DNA of 47,909 bases. It comes from Cytophagales bacterium (GTDB taxonomy: Bacteria > Bacteroidota > Bacteroidia > Cytophagales > Flammeovirgaceae). Made by a program: the position numbers and the translations under genes. Numbering within the stretch: the stretch's first letter is position 1; every line of letters starts with the position of its first letter. Shown piece after piece: positions 34,901 to 43,343 of this stretch. Under the pieces are notes generated by a model that saw only the letters and a list, made by a program, of their open reading frames with translations, searched no databases and had not been told where the DNA came from. Where the stretch lies: contig JANWWC010000008.1 in the NCBI GenBank assembly GCA_025056215.1, positions 1 through 47,909 on the forward strand. Direction: 5' to 3'.

Positions 34901-37900
34901 GACTCCCGTCCAATCGGACACGATATATGCTCCGTTTACTCAAACAGTGGAATACAATGTATCGGGCAGCGGTACTTTTCGTTTAACGCGTTTAGATGCT
35001 TCTAATAATGTTTTAGGAAGTCCTTTCGATCGCTCTTATAACGTACCGACGGCAGGGGCAAGTGGCTCTTTCTTTACATACAGCCCTAACCGCCTTCAGT
35101 TTATGAATGGCGAAACTATTGACTTTACGAATGCAGCTTATCCGACAGCTACCATAGACTCAGTAATTTGGACAGTTACCCAAGGAAGTACTACCTTGTT
35201 TAAGGATAAGCGAATTCCATCGGATATGAATTATGGAACTTATAGCTTTACAAGCGCTAATGCGGGCACTTTCAACATCAAGCTTACAGCGTACAGATTT
35301 GGAGGAAGTTGCCAACAAGATACCTCTATTACAGTTGTATTCGGCTGTCCGGATTCACTTATAACGCTATTTAATGGACCAGATACAACTGTGTTGTTGG
35401 GAGCACCTGTAACGGGCTTTGCAAAACCTGCCTTCCCGTCGTTTATTCCTATGGCAAACCGAAGTGTGACTTGGACCCGTTTTGATGGTTCTACCCAAGC
35501 TGCTTCTACCATAAATCCATCAAATTTGCAAGATAGTTTGCTCGTTGTGAAGGTGGATACTATTTCGGTGCAAGCCGTTACTTTCGGGTGTACGGTAGTT
35601 AAGCGAATGCGCGTTACTACAACGTGCCCTGACTCTATTGCTGCTATTACTTCTGCTAAAAATATTACTGTTTTGCCAGGGCAACCTATTAGCGTAACAG
35701 GTGCAGTGAGAATTCCTTCTATTGCTACCATAAAGTCGGCTGATACTACTAATTTGGCTGGAAATTCTTCTTCGTTGAATAATGGAAATTTTGCAGTAAA
35801 TGCAAGCGCTCCAATTACTCCGGGAACGTATTTCGTAAAAGTTCGAGCAAATGCTCATAGTTGTGTAGTGCGCGATAGTGCTAAGGTCACTGTACAAAGT
35901 TGTCCTTCGTTGGCTACTGTTAGTGCAAGCAAATCGTTTACAGTAAAAGGCGATACAGTTTCGTTTACACCTACGTTTTTGGCGAGTGGCTATGAAAGCG
36001 CAACTACGTTTACTTGGACGCGCTTTAATGGCTCGACAATTTCTAAATCTCTCACGGATACATTATTAGAAACGGCTACCGTAGCAGTAGATACAGTGTC
36101 TTTGAAAGTGCAAACACACGGCTGCTCTGATTCATTGGGAGTGATTGTAAACGCCCTTATTCCGAGTTTTGACACCACGCGTGTTAATACAGGCTGCGGC
36201 GTCGCCTTTAATATCACCAATACAAGTCAAAACCACCATGCGAGTTTCAAATATATGTTTGAAGTGGTAGGAAGTCCTACGCAGCGCGATACCTTTTTAA
36301 CTACTGCAGGAAGTCCTTCTTACGAAGTTGCAGGTACTGGAACTATTCGACTTACAATTTTGAATGCTGCTAATCAGCCTGTTGGAAATACGGTGAATGT
36401 GAACTTTAGTGTGTCGTCTCAACAGGTAGGTGCCTTCTTTACAAAAGGCGATAGTCGAAATGCTTTTATTCGAGGTGAAACAATCACGTTCACTAATCAA
36501 GGTTATCCGATGGCGGGTTTGGAAGCGGTTCGATGGACAGTTATTCGCAACGGTACAGACTCTTCTACGACCCTTGTCAATAATGGAGATGCGAACTTTA
36601 TTAATTTCCCAATTACTTTTTCTCAGAATGGAAGTTATGCTATTCGTATGACAGCTATTCGAAATTCTGGTGCGTGTTTGAGAGATACTCTCATGACGGG
36701 AATCACGGTGGATTGTCCGGATACGATTGCGAGAATTATAGGTACAAAATCGTTTACAATTTTACCAAATGAGCCTGTAGACATTCGCTTCTCAATTCAG
36801 TTTCCTTTCTCAAATCCTCTCAACTCGGGGCAATTAATTAATTCTCAAGGTGTTTCAGTATCGTTTGGGAATAGCAACCAATTTGACACTACTACTGAAG
36901 TAATATCTACGCCGGGTACTTATTTTGTCAAGGTCTTAGCTACCACATTTGGATGCCACGTGCGCGATAGTGCCACAATTACGGTGCAGCCTTGTCCTGA
37001 CACATTAGCTACTTTCTCGGGACCTGCAAATGTTCTTCCTGGAGAAAATGCTACTTATACACCTACCTTTAAATTGAGTCCATCCTATGCAAGTGCTACT
37101 ACTTATACGTGGATAGGCTTCAATGGCTCTTCTACAAGTCTTCCGCTCACATCAAGTTTCCAAGACGCAATTAACTCAGAAAGAAGCGATACTGTATTTT
37201 TGGCTATCCAAACGTATGGTTGTTTAGATACGATGTTCTTGCGCGTAACTGCCTCTTGTAGTGGAGTAATAGCAGATGTCACAGGCGGAGCTCCTACTGC
37301 TCGCAGAGGACAGTCAATCACTTTTACAGATAATTCAACTATTCCGTTGGGATACTCTGGTACGAAAATATTTAGTACAACAAGCCCAGCAACGATTACT
37401 CCTTCAGGAGTGTTTAGTTCTAACGCTGATGGTACTTATAAAGTATATTTAGATGTAAATGTGTTGGGCTGTTCTAAGCGAGATAGTGCTCAGATAGTAG
37501 TAAGTTGTCCGCCTGTGGTCGCTTCTATTGCTAAGTCTGCTGATAGCATTGTAGGCATACCTGTATCTTTCTCTAATACAGCGCCTAATGCTGCTATTGC
37601 TACAAACAACTGGTCATTTGGTGACGCCTCTAATTCTACCGCTACGGGCTCAACGACGAGCTTTACTTACACCTCTGCAGGAACCTATACTGTAAGGCTC
37701 AATACTGCACTCGACGGTTGTACGGGTTCGGATAGCGTACAAGTAAAAATAATTGCTCCTACGGGGGTATGTTTAGCATTTAAGCCTCGCTTATTTGCAG
37801 CAGGCAATCTTATTACGACCACAGCATTTGCAAGTAACGATGTAATAAGATGGTTCTTCGTGCCTTTTGATACGACAGTAACGACACTGAGACCTTCTAG

Positions 37901-38309
37901 AGACTCATTGTTATTGCCGTTTACAACGCAGACCATCAGTGCTAGTCGCTTTGGCTATTACTATGTGATTGTTACTGTAAATGCTTTGAATGGTTGTGTC
38001 GCTAAGTCTGACTTGATGCCTATTACAAATCCTGCTGCAGGTCTCACTAACGAAGAACTGGCTTCTTCTGTATCAGTTTATCCTACAGTAGGTGCTGAAA
38101 AGGTGAATATTACAATTGCGAATCAATACGTTGGCTCAGGCTTGATTCAGCTGTTTGATAACACAGGACGCTTGTTGCAAAATGTAACTATGCAAAAGAA
38201 TAGCGCTGTCTTTGAAACAGTTCTTTCTTTAGAAGCTCTCCCAACTGGACTTTATACCGTTGTCGTCACTCTTGACGGAGCTACTATTACTAAGAAAGTA
38301 CAACGCTAG
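31926..38309 (+). CDS. Giant T9SS-exported surface protein with duplicated Ig/PKD-like module
   Basis: A 2127-residue secreted protein. It starts with a signal peptide (cleavage likely after VNA at about 22) and ends with a type A T9SS sorting domain (about 2045-2127, VSVYPTVGAEKVNITI to GLYTVVVTLDGATITKKV). Residues 25-750 form a beta-propeller-like region with repeated DG-x-YLVAGST, GDFYIAGSHS and KDGSVMILG strands. From about 750 onward it is a string of Ig/PKD-like domains, many starting with a Cys-Pro-Asp. A module of about 460 residues (950-1410) is repeated in tandem (1411-1860), with the CPD units at matching spacings. A PKD domain follows (about 1868-1940, WSFGDASNS then YTSAGTYTVRL). 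Likely anchored on the outer surface for adhesion or gliding. Confidence 0.92.
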   Translation: MKQSIFTILGSVLFCCFWKVNAQNSIVALAGGSGTEVFYDIKELSDGTYLVAGSTSDLTWLQGLSPSMTQLDTATPADNAYAISPASGNFFVSGSGAANNLTDQRTLRRGFDNTGSGAVTTNYGFLLQLNATMTSVIRGVYLPVGAATNIKFIRMTNMPGEPTGDIYISGDIKRNVVRRESSYFIGKLNGNFVNNVPTGFHWVRSVYGNRNDQSPQPIISSLNQFNTQHVYFNHPWDVNKQGKVILVAGQYRKHPDNNTSVSFAEDFGAVHVLEPNGYFGYMPGWPVQRYLYYNGNRGGNNRQRLEYEVYYGDGFHFPNSIADYGDTSQIRWSEYYFKWENVRPFNRRHVLRSFSDQDVNAVFDDGNGRIRKGKYPLDAYFDIGSDTAIQPEFDANDGKTYFTYVTQNQTHNDIGYLGVAFSTNNNGRVYSPSAVLFDKQTGDFYIAGSHSYNNGDVGTFVPYIMCMDSLGKLKWFSRLYSETDANQNPLLATTDFHVNGLAMDYTNGQVVVTAYSEGKDVLTNLWEGDQVKDLELGVCTDSMLVRMNGNNKAQGWQNKITGSQTGNDRRFSWIGKLDRNGKLKHSTYVAEIANTTSTSNVLGSGVLTGYPTLNQGNPDLATTRIANQSVQVGKDGSVMILGKTLGGIPLTTTNGYQRYPLTSGATTIEFVRIYAPDLSRPLYSSVIGAGTATAPVPSNISAMNALRTSKGVVIVGAVSAGSTLLTANVPSWGKAGAASGNDAFLAHLQPTCYAKASITYKKTACASLTHPGSGLYTLTSTSTTLSGNASYEWYIAPLAGSYNATPDGTNKEFVVTQMFGDYKVRHIVTDASNGCKDTVEITFKAPLRLKAQISTPEEQTVGVPFNLTSASLYNNPIATQPAANLTYKWVYPRPTGVDTFIVQGSGRAPAVNSVVVNVAGTYDVSLYITDITSGNLCIDSAKIKLKVLPAPVLSFDTLRLSGGCGGALFRLTNTSTNIPSSNKLVFQNIVGVTPVQSDTIYAPFTQTVEYNVSGSGTFRLTRLDASNNVLGSPFDRSYNVPTAGASGSFFTYSPNRLQFMNGETIDFTNAAYPTATIDSVIWTVTQGSTTLFKDKRIPSDMNYGTYSFTSANAGTFNIKLTAYRFGGSCQQDTSITVVFGCPDSLITLFNGPDTTVLLGAPVTGFAKPAFPSFIPMANRSVTWTRFDGSTQAASTINPSNLQDSLLVVKVDTISVQAVTFGCTVVKRMRVTTTCPDSIAAITSAKNITVLPGQPISVTGAVRIPSIATIKSADTTNLAGNSSSLNNGNFAVNASAPITPGTYFVKVRANAHSCVVRDSAKVTVQSCPSLATVSASKSFTVKGDTVSFTPTFLASGYESATTFTWTRFNGSTISKSLTDTLLETATVAVDTVSLKVQTHGCSDSLGVIVNALIPSFDTTRVNTGCGVAFNITNTSQNHHASFKYMFEVVGSPTQRDTFLTTAGSPSYEVAGTGTIRLTILNAANQPVGNTVNVNFSVSSQQVGAFFTKGDSRNAFIRGETITFTNQGYPMAGLEAVRWTVIRNGTDSSTTLVNNGDANFINFPITFSQNGSYAIRMTAIRNSGACLRDTLMTGITVDCPDTIARIIGTKSFTILPNEPVDIRFSIQFPFSNPLNSGQLINSQGVSVSFGNSNQFDTTTEVISTPGTYFVKVLATTFGCHVRDSATITVQPCPDTLATFSGPANVLPGENATYTPTFKLSPSYASATTYTWIGFNGSSTSLPLTSSFQDAINSERSDTVFLAIQTYGCLDTMFLRVTASCSGVIADVTGGAPTARRGQSITFTDNSTIPLGYSGTKIFSTTSPATITPSGVFSSNADGTYKVYLDVNVLGCSKRDSAQIVVSCPPVVASIAKSADSIVGIPVSFSNTAPNAAIATNNWSFGDASNSTATGSTTSFTYTSAGTYTVRLNTALDGCTGSDSVQVKIIAPTGVCLAFKPRLFAAGNLITTTAFASNDVIRWFFVPFDTTVTTLRPSRDSLLLPFTTQTISASRFGYYYVIVTVNALNGCVAKSDLMPITNPAAGLTNEELASSVSVYPTVGAEKVNITIANQYVGSGLIQLFDNTGRLLQNVTMQKNSAVFETVLSLEALPTGLYTVVVTLDGATITKKVQR

Positions 38310-38334
38310 GCTATTGAACAAGAACTCAACAAAG

Positions 38335-38370
38335 CAATCTGGTGAGAAATCACCAGATTGTTTCATTTTT
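38335..38370 (+). terminator. Rho-independent-type terminator of the giant surface protein gene
   Basis: A perfect 11-bp inverted repeat (CAATCTGGTGA and TCACCAGATTG) around a GAAA loop, followed by TTTCATTTTT. It begins 26 bp after the stop. On the other strand it is not followed by a T run, so it works best for the rightward gene, although the hairpin lies between two convergent genes and could slow both. Confidence 0.8.
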
Positions 38371-38483
38371 ATCATGGCGCTATTATGTGAAACAATCACC
38401 TACGAAATAGCTTGAAACATTGCAAAACAGGAGTTTAATCAAAACAACTTCTTCGTTAAAAAAATGATGTTTTGGGTACGAGC

Positions 38484-39116
38484 TTAAACTTGTTTAGCAG
38501 GAACTCCAAAAACTGTTTTTCCATTCGGAACATCTTGCACAACTAAAGAAGCAGGCCCTATTTGTGCCTTTTTGCCTATTTTGACTCCAGGAGAAATAAT
38601 TGCACCGCTCCCGATAAGTACTTCATCTTCTATAACTGCTCCATGGTTCACGACTACGTTTGTGCCAATATTGCAATAATTTCCCACTCGTGCGCTAAAG
38701 TCTACTATAGAAGAAGTGCCGAATATATTGAAATTTCCAATTTTTGCATCAGGATTGATAATTACACCAGCGCTAAACAAGTTTCCGTGCTCTATATGAG
38801 CAAAAGGCGAAATGTGAGCTTTCGCATGAATTGCATTCACAGGTACAGTTTTGCGTTTTTCGATAATCATTTCTACGGTCTCAATCCTTTCTTCAATATT
38901 TTCTATAGCGACGAAAACATCGCATTTTTTTCCGATGTATTTGAGAAATTCATCATTTGTGAGACTTCCAAGAACGCTGATTCCTTGAATTTCTGTTTTA
39001 TGCAATGTTTCATCATCGTCTAACAAACAGTATATTAAAACATCATTACTATGGAAAATATCCACTGCAATTCTGGCAATCGTTTTGGCTCCTACAATAA
39101 TAATAGGCTTTTCCAT
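38484..39116 (-). CDS. NeuD/PglD-type sugar O-acyltransferase
   Basis: A 210-residue protein with an N-terminal Rossmann-like substrate domain (1-85, PIIIVGAKTIARIAVDIF) and a C-terminal left-handed beta helix of hexapeptide repeats (about 98-205, e.g. IGNFNIFG, IGTNVVVN, IGSGAIIS, IGKKAQIG) ending VFGVPAKQV. Family members acetylate amino sugars such as UDP-4-amino sugars or sialic acid for surface polysaccharides. The start ATG is 1 bp from the rfbD stop, so the two genes are one unit; the substrate is not known. Confidence 0.85.
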   Translation of the reverse strand: MEKPIIIVGAKTIARIAVDIFHSNDVLIYCLLDDDETLHKTEIQGISVLGSLTNDEFLKYIGKKCDVFVAIENIEERIETVEMIIEKRKTVPVNAIHAKAHISPFAHIEHGNLFSAGVIINPDAKIGNFNIFGTSSIVDFSARVGNYCNIGTNVVVNHGAVIEDEVLIGSGAIISPGVKIGKKAQIGPASLVVQDVPNGKTVFGVPAKQV

Positions 39117-39117
39117 A

Positions 39118-39972
39118 TCACTCTCCTACTAATATTTTTATGCACTCGTTGAGAGCATCTCGCCAGTGTCGAATAGATATTTGAAGAGCATTTTTTATTT
39201 TTGTTTTGTCTAAAACGCTATAAGGAGGGCGTTTAGCTTCAGTAGGGTACTGAGCAGTTCGAATAGGAGAAAGGCTTACTTTGAGTTTATGAATTTCAAA
39301 TATTGCGTGAGCAAAGTCGTACCACGAACAAACTCCTTCATTGCTAAAGTGGTAGATGCCTTTTAGAGAATCTTTTTTTTCTATTATCTTTAATAACACT
39401 TCAGCTAAATCTTTGGCATAAGTAGGTGTTCCGATTTGATCAAATACTACGTTAACTTCTCGCCTTTCTTTGGCATACCTTATCATGGTTTTTACGAAGT
39501 TGTTTCCGAAAGAAGAGTACAACCAAGAAGTGCGCACAATGATACTCTCTGCGTTTTCGGTTAATACGCGTTGTTCTCCTTCTTGCTTGGTTTTACCGTA
39601 TACATTAATAGGGTTCACTGCTGACGATTCTGTATAGGGCACATTTGACTCTCCGTCAAAAACGAAATCGGTAGAAATATGGATAAATTTTGTTTTATAT
39701 TTTTTACACGCTTTTGCTAAAAGTTCAGGAGCTTTAGTATTTGTCAAAAAGCAAGATTCTAAATGAGATTCTGCTTTATCTACAGCAGTATAAGCCGCTG
39801 TGTTGATGCAAACATCTGGTTGCATATCCTCAAAAAAAGAAATGATCTCTTTTTCTTGAGTGATATCCAACGAATCTTTATCAGTAAATACAAAGCGATG
39901 AGAGCTATTTATGGATAAAAGGCGAATTTCATTGCCTAGTTGTCCGCTTGCGCCTGTTACTAAAATATTCAT
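39118..39972 (-). CDS. rfbD: dTDP-4-dehydrorhamnose reductase
   Basis: Short-chain dehydrogenase-type enzyme that makes dTDP-L-rhamnose, the last step of that pathway. The NAD(P) loop is G7-A-S-G10-Q-L-G13, the STDFVFDG segment is at 100-107 and the catalytic Y125-x3-K129 follows in VYGKTKQEGE. The 284-residue length fits. The usual rfbA, rfbB and rfbC are not adjacent; instead it is paired with the NeuD-like gene. A related NDP-sugar reductase is the main alternative. Confidence 0.88.
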   Translation of the reverse strand: MNILVTGASGQLGNEIRLLSINSSHRFVFTDKDSLDITQEKEIISFFEDMQPDVCINTAAYTAVDKAESHLESCFLTNTKAPELLAKACKKYKTKFIHISTDFVFDGESNVPYTESSAVNPINVYGKTKQEGEQRVLTENAESIIVRTSWLYSSFGNNFVKTMIRYAKERREVNVVFDQIGTPTYAKDLAEVLLKIIEKKDSLKGIYHFSNEGVCSWYDFAHAIFEIHKLKVSLSPIRTAQYPTEAKRPPYSVLDKTKIKNALQISIRHWRDALNECIKILVGE

Positions 39973-40037
39973 TGGCTAAATTATTGTTTAATTAAGGAAA
40001 AAAATACGGAAAACAAAAGTTTATTTTTTGCTCGCTG

Positions 40038-40069
40038 AAAACATAGTTAACAAGCACTGAATTTCCAAA
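40038..40069 (-). promoter_or_regulatory. Candidate promoter upstream of rfbD
   Basis: On the minus strand TTTG (complement of 40066-40069), 20 bases, then TATGTTTT (complement of 40038-40045), seven of eight matches to TAnnTTTG. It lies about 65 bases before the rfbD ATG. Confidence 0.35.
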
Positions 40070-40106
40070 TTTGTGTGTATGTAATTGCAATGTATTTTTG
40101 ACCTTC

Positions 40107-40193
40107 CTAACGTAATATTACTAAGCAATTAAGAAACTTTGTGAGAATGTACAAAAAGGTTCGAACGCGAAATATTACGTTAGCGGTAATATT
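40107..40193. repeat. 13-bp inverted repeat with nested hairpin at the gldG stop
   Basis: CTAACGTAATATT (40107-40119) is repeated inverted and perfectly at 40171-40183, 51 bp apart. The right arm overlaps the gldG stop codon (40180-40182). The right arm can also form its own hairpin with GTAATATT at 40186-40193 (8-bp stem), and the left arm contains the palindrome GTAATATTAC (40112-40121). These alternative pairings could be a terminator-like switch, a regulator site or a small mobile remnant. There is no T run directly after it. Confidence 0.6.
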
Positions 40194-41844
40194 GTCTTAT
40201 AAAAAACATCATTCCGGCAACTACTCCTACTATAGAAAGAGGCAACAGCATTGCAAGTGTTTGGATATAGCGCTTATGATTTTGAATTTTAAAAATATCT
40301 AACGGACGCAGTGAAATTTCTTTGTTACGAGAAACTATAATTCCTCTTTCGTTTGTCATGTATGCTAAAGTGTTGAGAATAAATTCTTTATTAGAAAGAC
40401 GACGGCGGCTTGAAGTTTCGTACTCTAAAGAAAGGAGTTTTCCGCTGCGCTTATCAATTTCTTGGCGAATCAGGTCGCCATCAGTGCAAACTAAGATTTT
40501 CGCATGTTTTCCTTTTTTTACAAATTTATCTCCCATTCCTGTTTCTATAGGAGCAAACTGCATAGCAAAGGCAGATTTAAAACAACCTTCTAACAAGTAA
40601 GCGACAGGGATGTAAGATTCTTTGTATAATTCTGGCTTCATATCCATGCGCAACTCATTGAGGCTTACTAAGCAGGGCGTATTTTTACGGCGAGAGTAAC
40701 GCGAAGTAAACAATAAGGGTGTTTTGCGAATATCCGCCGCTTTTACTGTATCGAGTGAGGTAGGAAAGCGCAAGTATACCACATCTAAGTTTTTAGTAAT
40801 CGGATGCTTACTCCATTGGTTAGCTAAAATGTAGTAAGGAAACGGAATTTTCTGAATATTAGGACGGTCTCCGAAATTTCCTACTACCACGTCGAGCATG
40901 CCAGCTTGTTGGTCTTGTAAAAGATCTAAGTTGACGCGTACTCCATACTTAAAAATCATGTCTGTTAGATTGAGTTCATATCCGAATGCGTAAGTGCCGT
41001 TAAGGGCGATGCTGTCCAAATTCATTTGAACATTATCCAACAAAAAAATTATGTTTCCACCTTGCATAAGGTATTGGTCGAGCCAAAAACGATGAGTTTC
41101 TGAAAAAGGCTTTTTAGGTTGGGCTACAATCACTACTTTTATAGAAGTATCTACTGGAGTTTGTAAAGAAACTTGATGAATTTCGTAAAAATCAGCAAGA
41201 GCATGGCGCATCTCTACAGTTTGTTCGGCAGTGAGTTCATCGTGTCCTTCTGTAAAAGCGATTTTAGGTCGTTGAGTAAGGGTGAGCTTATGAATGGCTT
41301 GCGCTAATTCGTACTCGATACCTTCGATAGATTGATTTAGTTGTTCTTGAGCTGATGCAGCTTTATTCCCTTTGAGCAATAAGACTCCTTCTTCCCGATT
41401 TCGATACGACACAATAGCGCCTGGAAAAATGAGCTTTTGAATTTTTTTTCCGTCTTGTTGGTCGAAAAGATGAGTAGGTTGAATTCCTTTTTGTACAAGA
41501 TACTGTTGTAAACGTTTTCGCTCTGCAGAAGGGAGTTCATCTAAGTTAATAAATCGGTAGCGAATATTTTTTTTGCCAAATACTACAAATTCGTCGAGTG
41601 TTTCTTGAATAGCGTTTTGCAATCTTTTAAAAGATGCATTAATGTTACCAGCTAAATAAACGTCTATTTGTACGGGAGATTGTAATTTTTGGAGCAGGTG
41701 AATAGTAGCTTCTGAAATGGTATATCGTTTTTCTTCTGTCAGGTCCCAACGCAAGTGAACGAACGATAATACCATGTTGAGCAAAATTAATGCTAAAACC
41801 ACAGCGCTCAAGGTGAGAATATTTTCATATTTGCGGAGATTCAT
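40180..41844 (-). CDS. gldG: Gliding motility protein GldG (ABC transporter auxiliary component)
   Basis: A 554-residue membrane protein with one N-terminal helix (about 10-30) and one C-terminal helix (about 525-548), and a long extracytoplasmic domain between. The family segments are WDLTEEKRYTISEAT near the first helix and FTEGHDELTAEQ in the middle, matching GldG and the related intraflagellar/ABC-auxiliary group. In Flavobacterium johnsoniae GldG works with GldA and GldF in gliding. Neither gldF nor gldA is next to it here. Its start overlaps trmB by 20 bp, so it is translated in the DUF2851-kdsA-trmB-gldG operon. Confidence 0.9.
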   Translation of the reverse strand: MNLRKYENILTLSAVVLALILLNMVLSFVHLRWDLTEEKRYTISEATIHLLQKLQSPVQIDVYLAGNINASFKRLQNAIQETLDEFVVFGKKNIRYRFINLDELPSAERKRLQQYLVQKGIQPTHLFDQQDGKKIQKLIFPGAIVSYRNREEGVLLLKGNKAASAQEQLNQSIEGIEYELAQAIHKLTLTQRPKIAFTEGHDELTAEQTVEMRHALADFYEIHQVSLQTPVDTSIKVVIVAQPKKPFSETHRFWLDQYLMQGGNIIFLLDNVQMNLDSIALNGTYAFGYELNLTDMIFKYGVRVNLDLLQDQQAGMLDVVVGNFGDRPNIQKIPFPYYILANQWSKHPITKNLDVVYLRFPTSLDTVKAADIRKTPLLFTSRYSRRKNTPCLVSLNELRMDMKPELYKESYIPVAYLLEGCFKSAFAMQFAPIETGMGDKFVKKGKHAKILVCTDGDLIRQEIDKRSGKLLSLEYETSSRRRLSNKEFILNTLAYMTNERGIIVSRNKEISLRPLDIFKIQNHKRYIQTLAMLLPLSIVGVVAGMMFFIRQYYR

Positions 41845-42502
41845 GATGATCGAATTGAAATTTTAAATATTTAATAGTGTGTCCTTCAGCTACAAACATC
41901 GTTTCGTATTTGGTAGTAATTTGGTAATGTTCGGATAATAAAGAAGATTCATAAAGATTTCTCGTCCATTCTAAATTGCGAATAGGAAACTGTTGCAAGA
42001 CTTCTAAAGTATAATCGAACAGTAAGTCGTTATCGGTTTTTAATCGAACCCACCCATTAGGTTCTAAAATGCGGCGATACATATCCAAAAATCGAGGGTG
42101 AGTAAGACGGCGGCGCGCATCTGCATTTTTAGGCCTTGGGTCTGGATGGATGAGCCAAATTTCATTTACTTCTCCTACATCAAAAAAGTTTTCTAATAAC
42201 TGAATTTGAATTCGCAAAAAGGCGACATTTTTTAATTGATTTTCAAGAGCTAATGTAGATCCTTTCCACAATCTATCTCCTTTAATATCAATTCCAATGA
42301 AGTTGCGTTCGGGAAAGAGCTTCGCTAGCCCCACAGTGTATTCTCCTCGACCACAGGCGAGTTCAAGGCTAATTGGATTTTGATTTTGAAAATACTTTTC
42401 ACGCCAGTTGCCTTTGATGACGTGAAATAACTCTTTGCCAGGCTGGATGATATTAGGAGCTAATTCATTCGCTGCAAATCGTTGAAGTTTCCTTCTCGCC
42501 AT
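41825..42502 (-). CDS. trmB: tRNA (guanine-N7)-methyltransferase
   Basis: SAM-dependent enzyme making m7G46 in tRNA. The SAM-binding segment LELACGRGEYT (46-56) is followed by GIDIKGDR (70-77), and the catalytic HPDPRPK (119-125) with the family continuation RRRLTHPRFLDMYRRIL. The 225-residue length is normal. It starts 31 bp after kdsA and overlaps gldG by 20 bp. Confidence 0.95.
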   Translation of the reverse strand: MARRKLQRFAANELAPNIIQPGKELFHVIKGNWREKYFQNQNPISLELACGRGEYTVGLAKLFPERNFIGIDIKGDRLWKGSTLALENQLKNVAFLRIQIQLLENFFDVGEVNEIWLIHPDPRPKNADARRRLTHPRFLDMYRRILEPNGWVRLKTDNDLLFDYTLEVLQQFPIRNLEWTRNLYESSLLSEHYQITTKYETMFVAEGHTIKYLKFQFDHHESPQI

Positions 42503-42533
42503 AAAAATTGTTCACTTCCTTGCAAAGATAGGT

Positions 42534-43334
42534 TCATGAAGTAAACACATCAACAAACTTCTTAAGACGCGTCAAAACATTTTCGAAATCGTCTAAAAAA
42601 ATCATGTTAGGACCGTCCGAAAGCGCCTGCTCAGGATTGCGATGTACTTCAAAAAAGAAACCTCGCACGCCTACGGCTGCTGCTGCATTAGCCAAGTGGG
42701 GAGCATATTTCCGATTTCCGCCGCTTTTCCCTTCTAATCCGCCGGGCTTTTGGACAGAGTGAGTAGCATCCATTACTACGGGGTAACCGTATGTTTGCAT
42801 TTCTACTACTCCCGTAAAATCTACAATTAGGTTGTTATATCCGAACATAGTGCCGCGTTCGGTAAGTATAATTTGCTGGTTTTGAGTAGATTCAAGTTTT
42901 TTGATCACGTTTTTCATATCTGCAGCAGAAAGAAACTGTGCTTTTTTTACGTTTACAATCTTTCCGCTTTTGCCTGCTGCTAATAACAAATCTGTTTGCC
43001 TACAAAGAAAGGCAGGAATTTGTACGATATCTACTACGGATGCAACAGCTGGCACTTGAACAGATTCATGAACATCAGTAGTAACAGGAATTTGATAGCG
43101 TTGTTTAATCTCACTAAGGATTTGCAAGCCTTTTTCGAGACCATATCCTCGAAACGATTCTAAAGAAGTGCGATTAGCTTTATCGAAAGAAGCTTTAAAT
43201 ACGTATGCGAATCCTACTTTGCGGCAAATTTGGGATATGTTTTCTGCCAAATCGTATGCCATTTCTGCAGATTCAATCACGCAAGGTCCCGCAATTACAA
43301 AAGGAACTTCTTGAAGAGTTTTATATAAGTTCAT
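42534..43334 (-). CDS. kdsA: 3-deoxy-8-phosphooctulonate synthase, metal-dependent type
   Basis: Condenses arabinose-5-phosphate and PEP to KDO-8-phosphate for lipopolysaccharide. Visible: GPCVIES (16-22), FDKANRTS (50-57), TDVHE (86-90), DATHSVQKPGG (189-199) and FFEVHRNP. Cys18 takes the place of the asparagine found in the E. coli enzyme, which marks the metal-dependent class. The 266-residue length fits. It follows the DUF2851 gene by 9 bp, and its presence shows that the organism makes KDO-containing LPS. Confidence 0.95.
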   Translation of the reverse strand: MNLYKTLQEVPFVIAGPCVIESAEMAYDLAENISQICRKVGFAYVFKASFDKANRTSLESFRGYGLEKGLQILSEIKQRYQIPVTTDVHESVQVPAVASVVDIVQIPAFLCRQTDLLLAAGKSGKIVNVKKAQFLSAADMKNVIKKLESTQNQQIILTERGTMFGYNNLIVDFTGVVEMQTYGYPVVMDATHSVQKPGGLEGKSGGNRKYAPHLANAAAAVGVRGFFFEVHRNPEQALSDGPNMIFLDDFENVLTRLKKFVDVFTS

Positions 43335-43343
43335 AGCATTACT

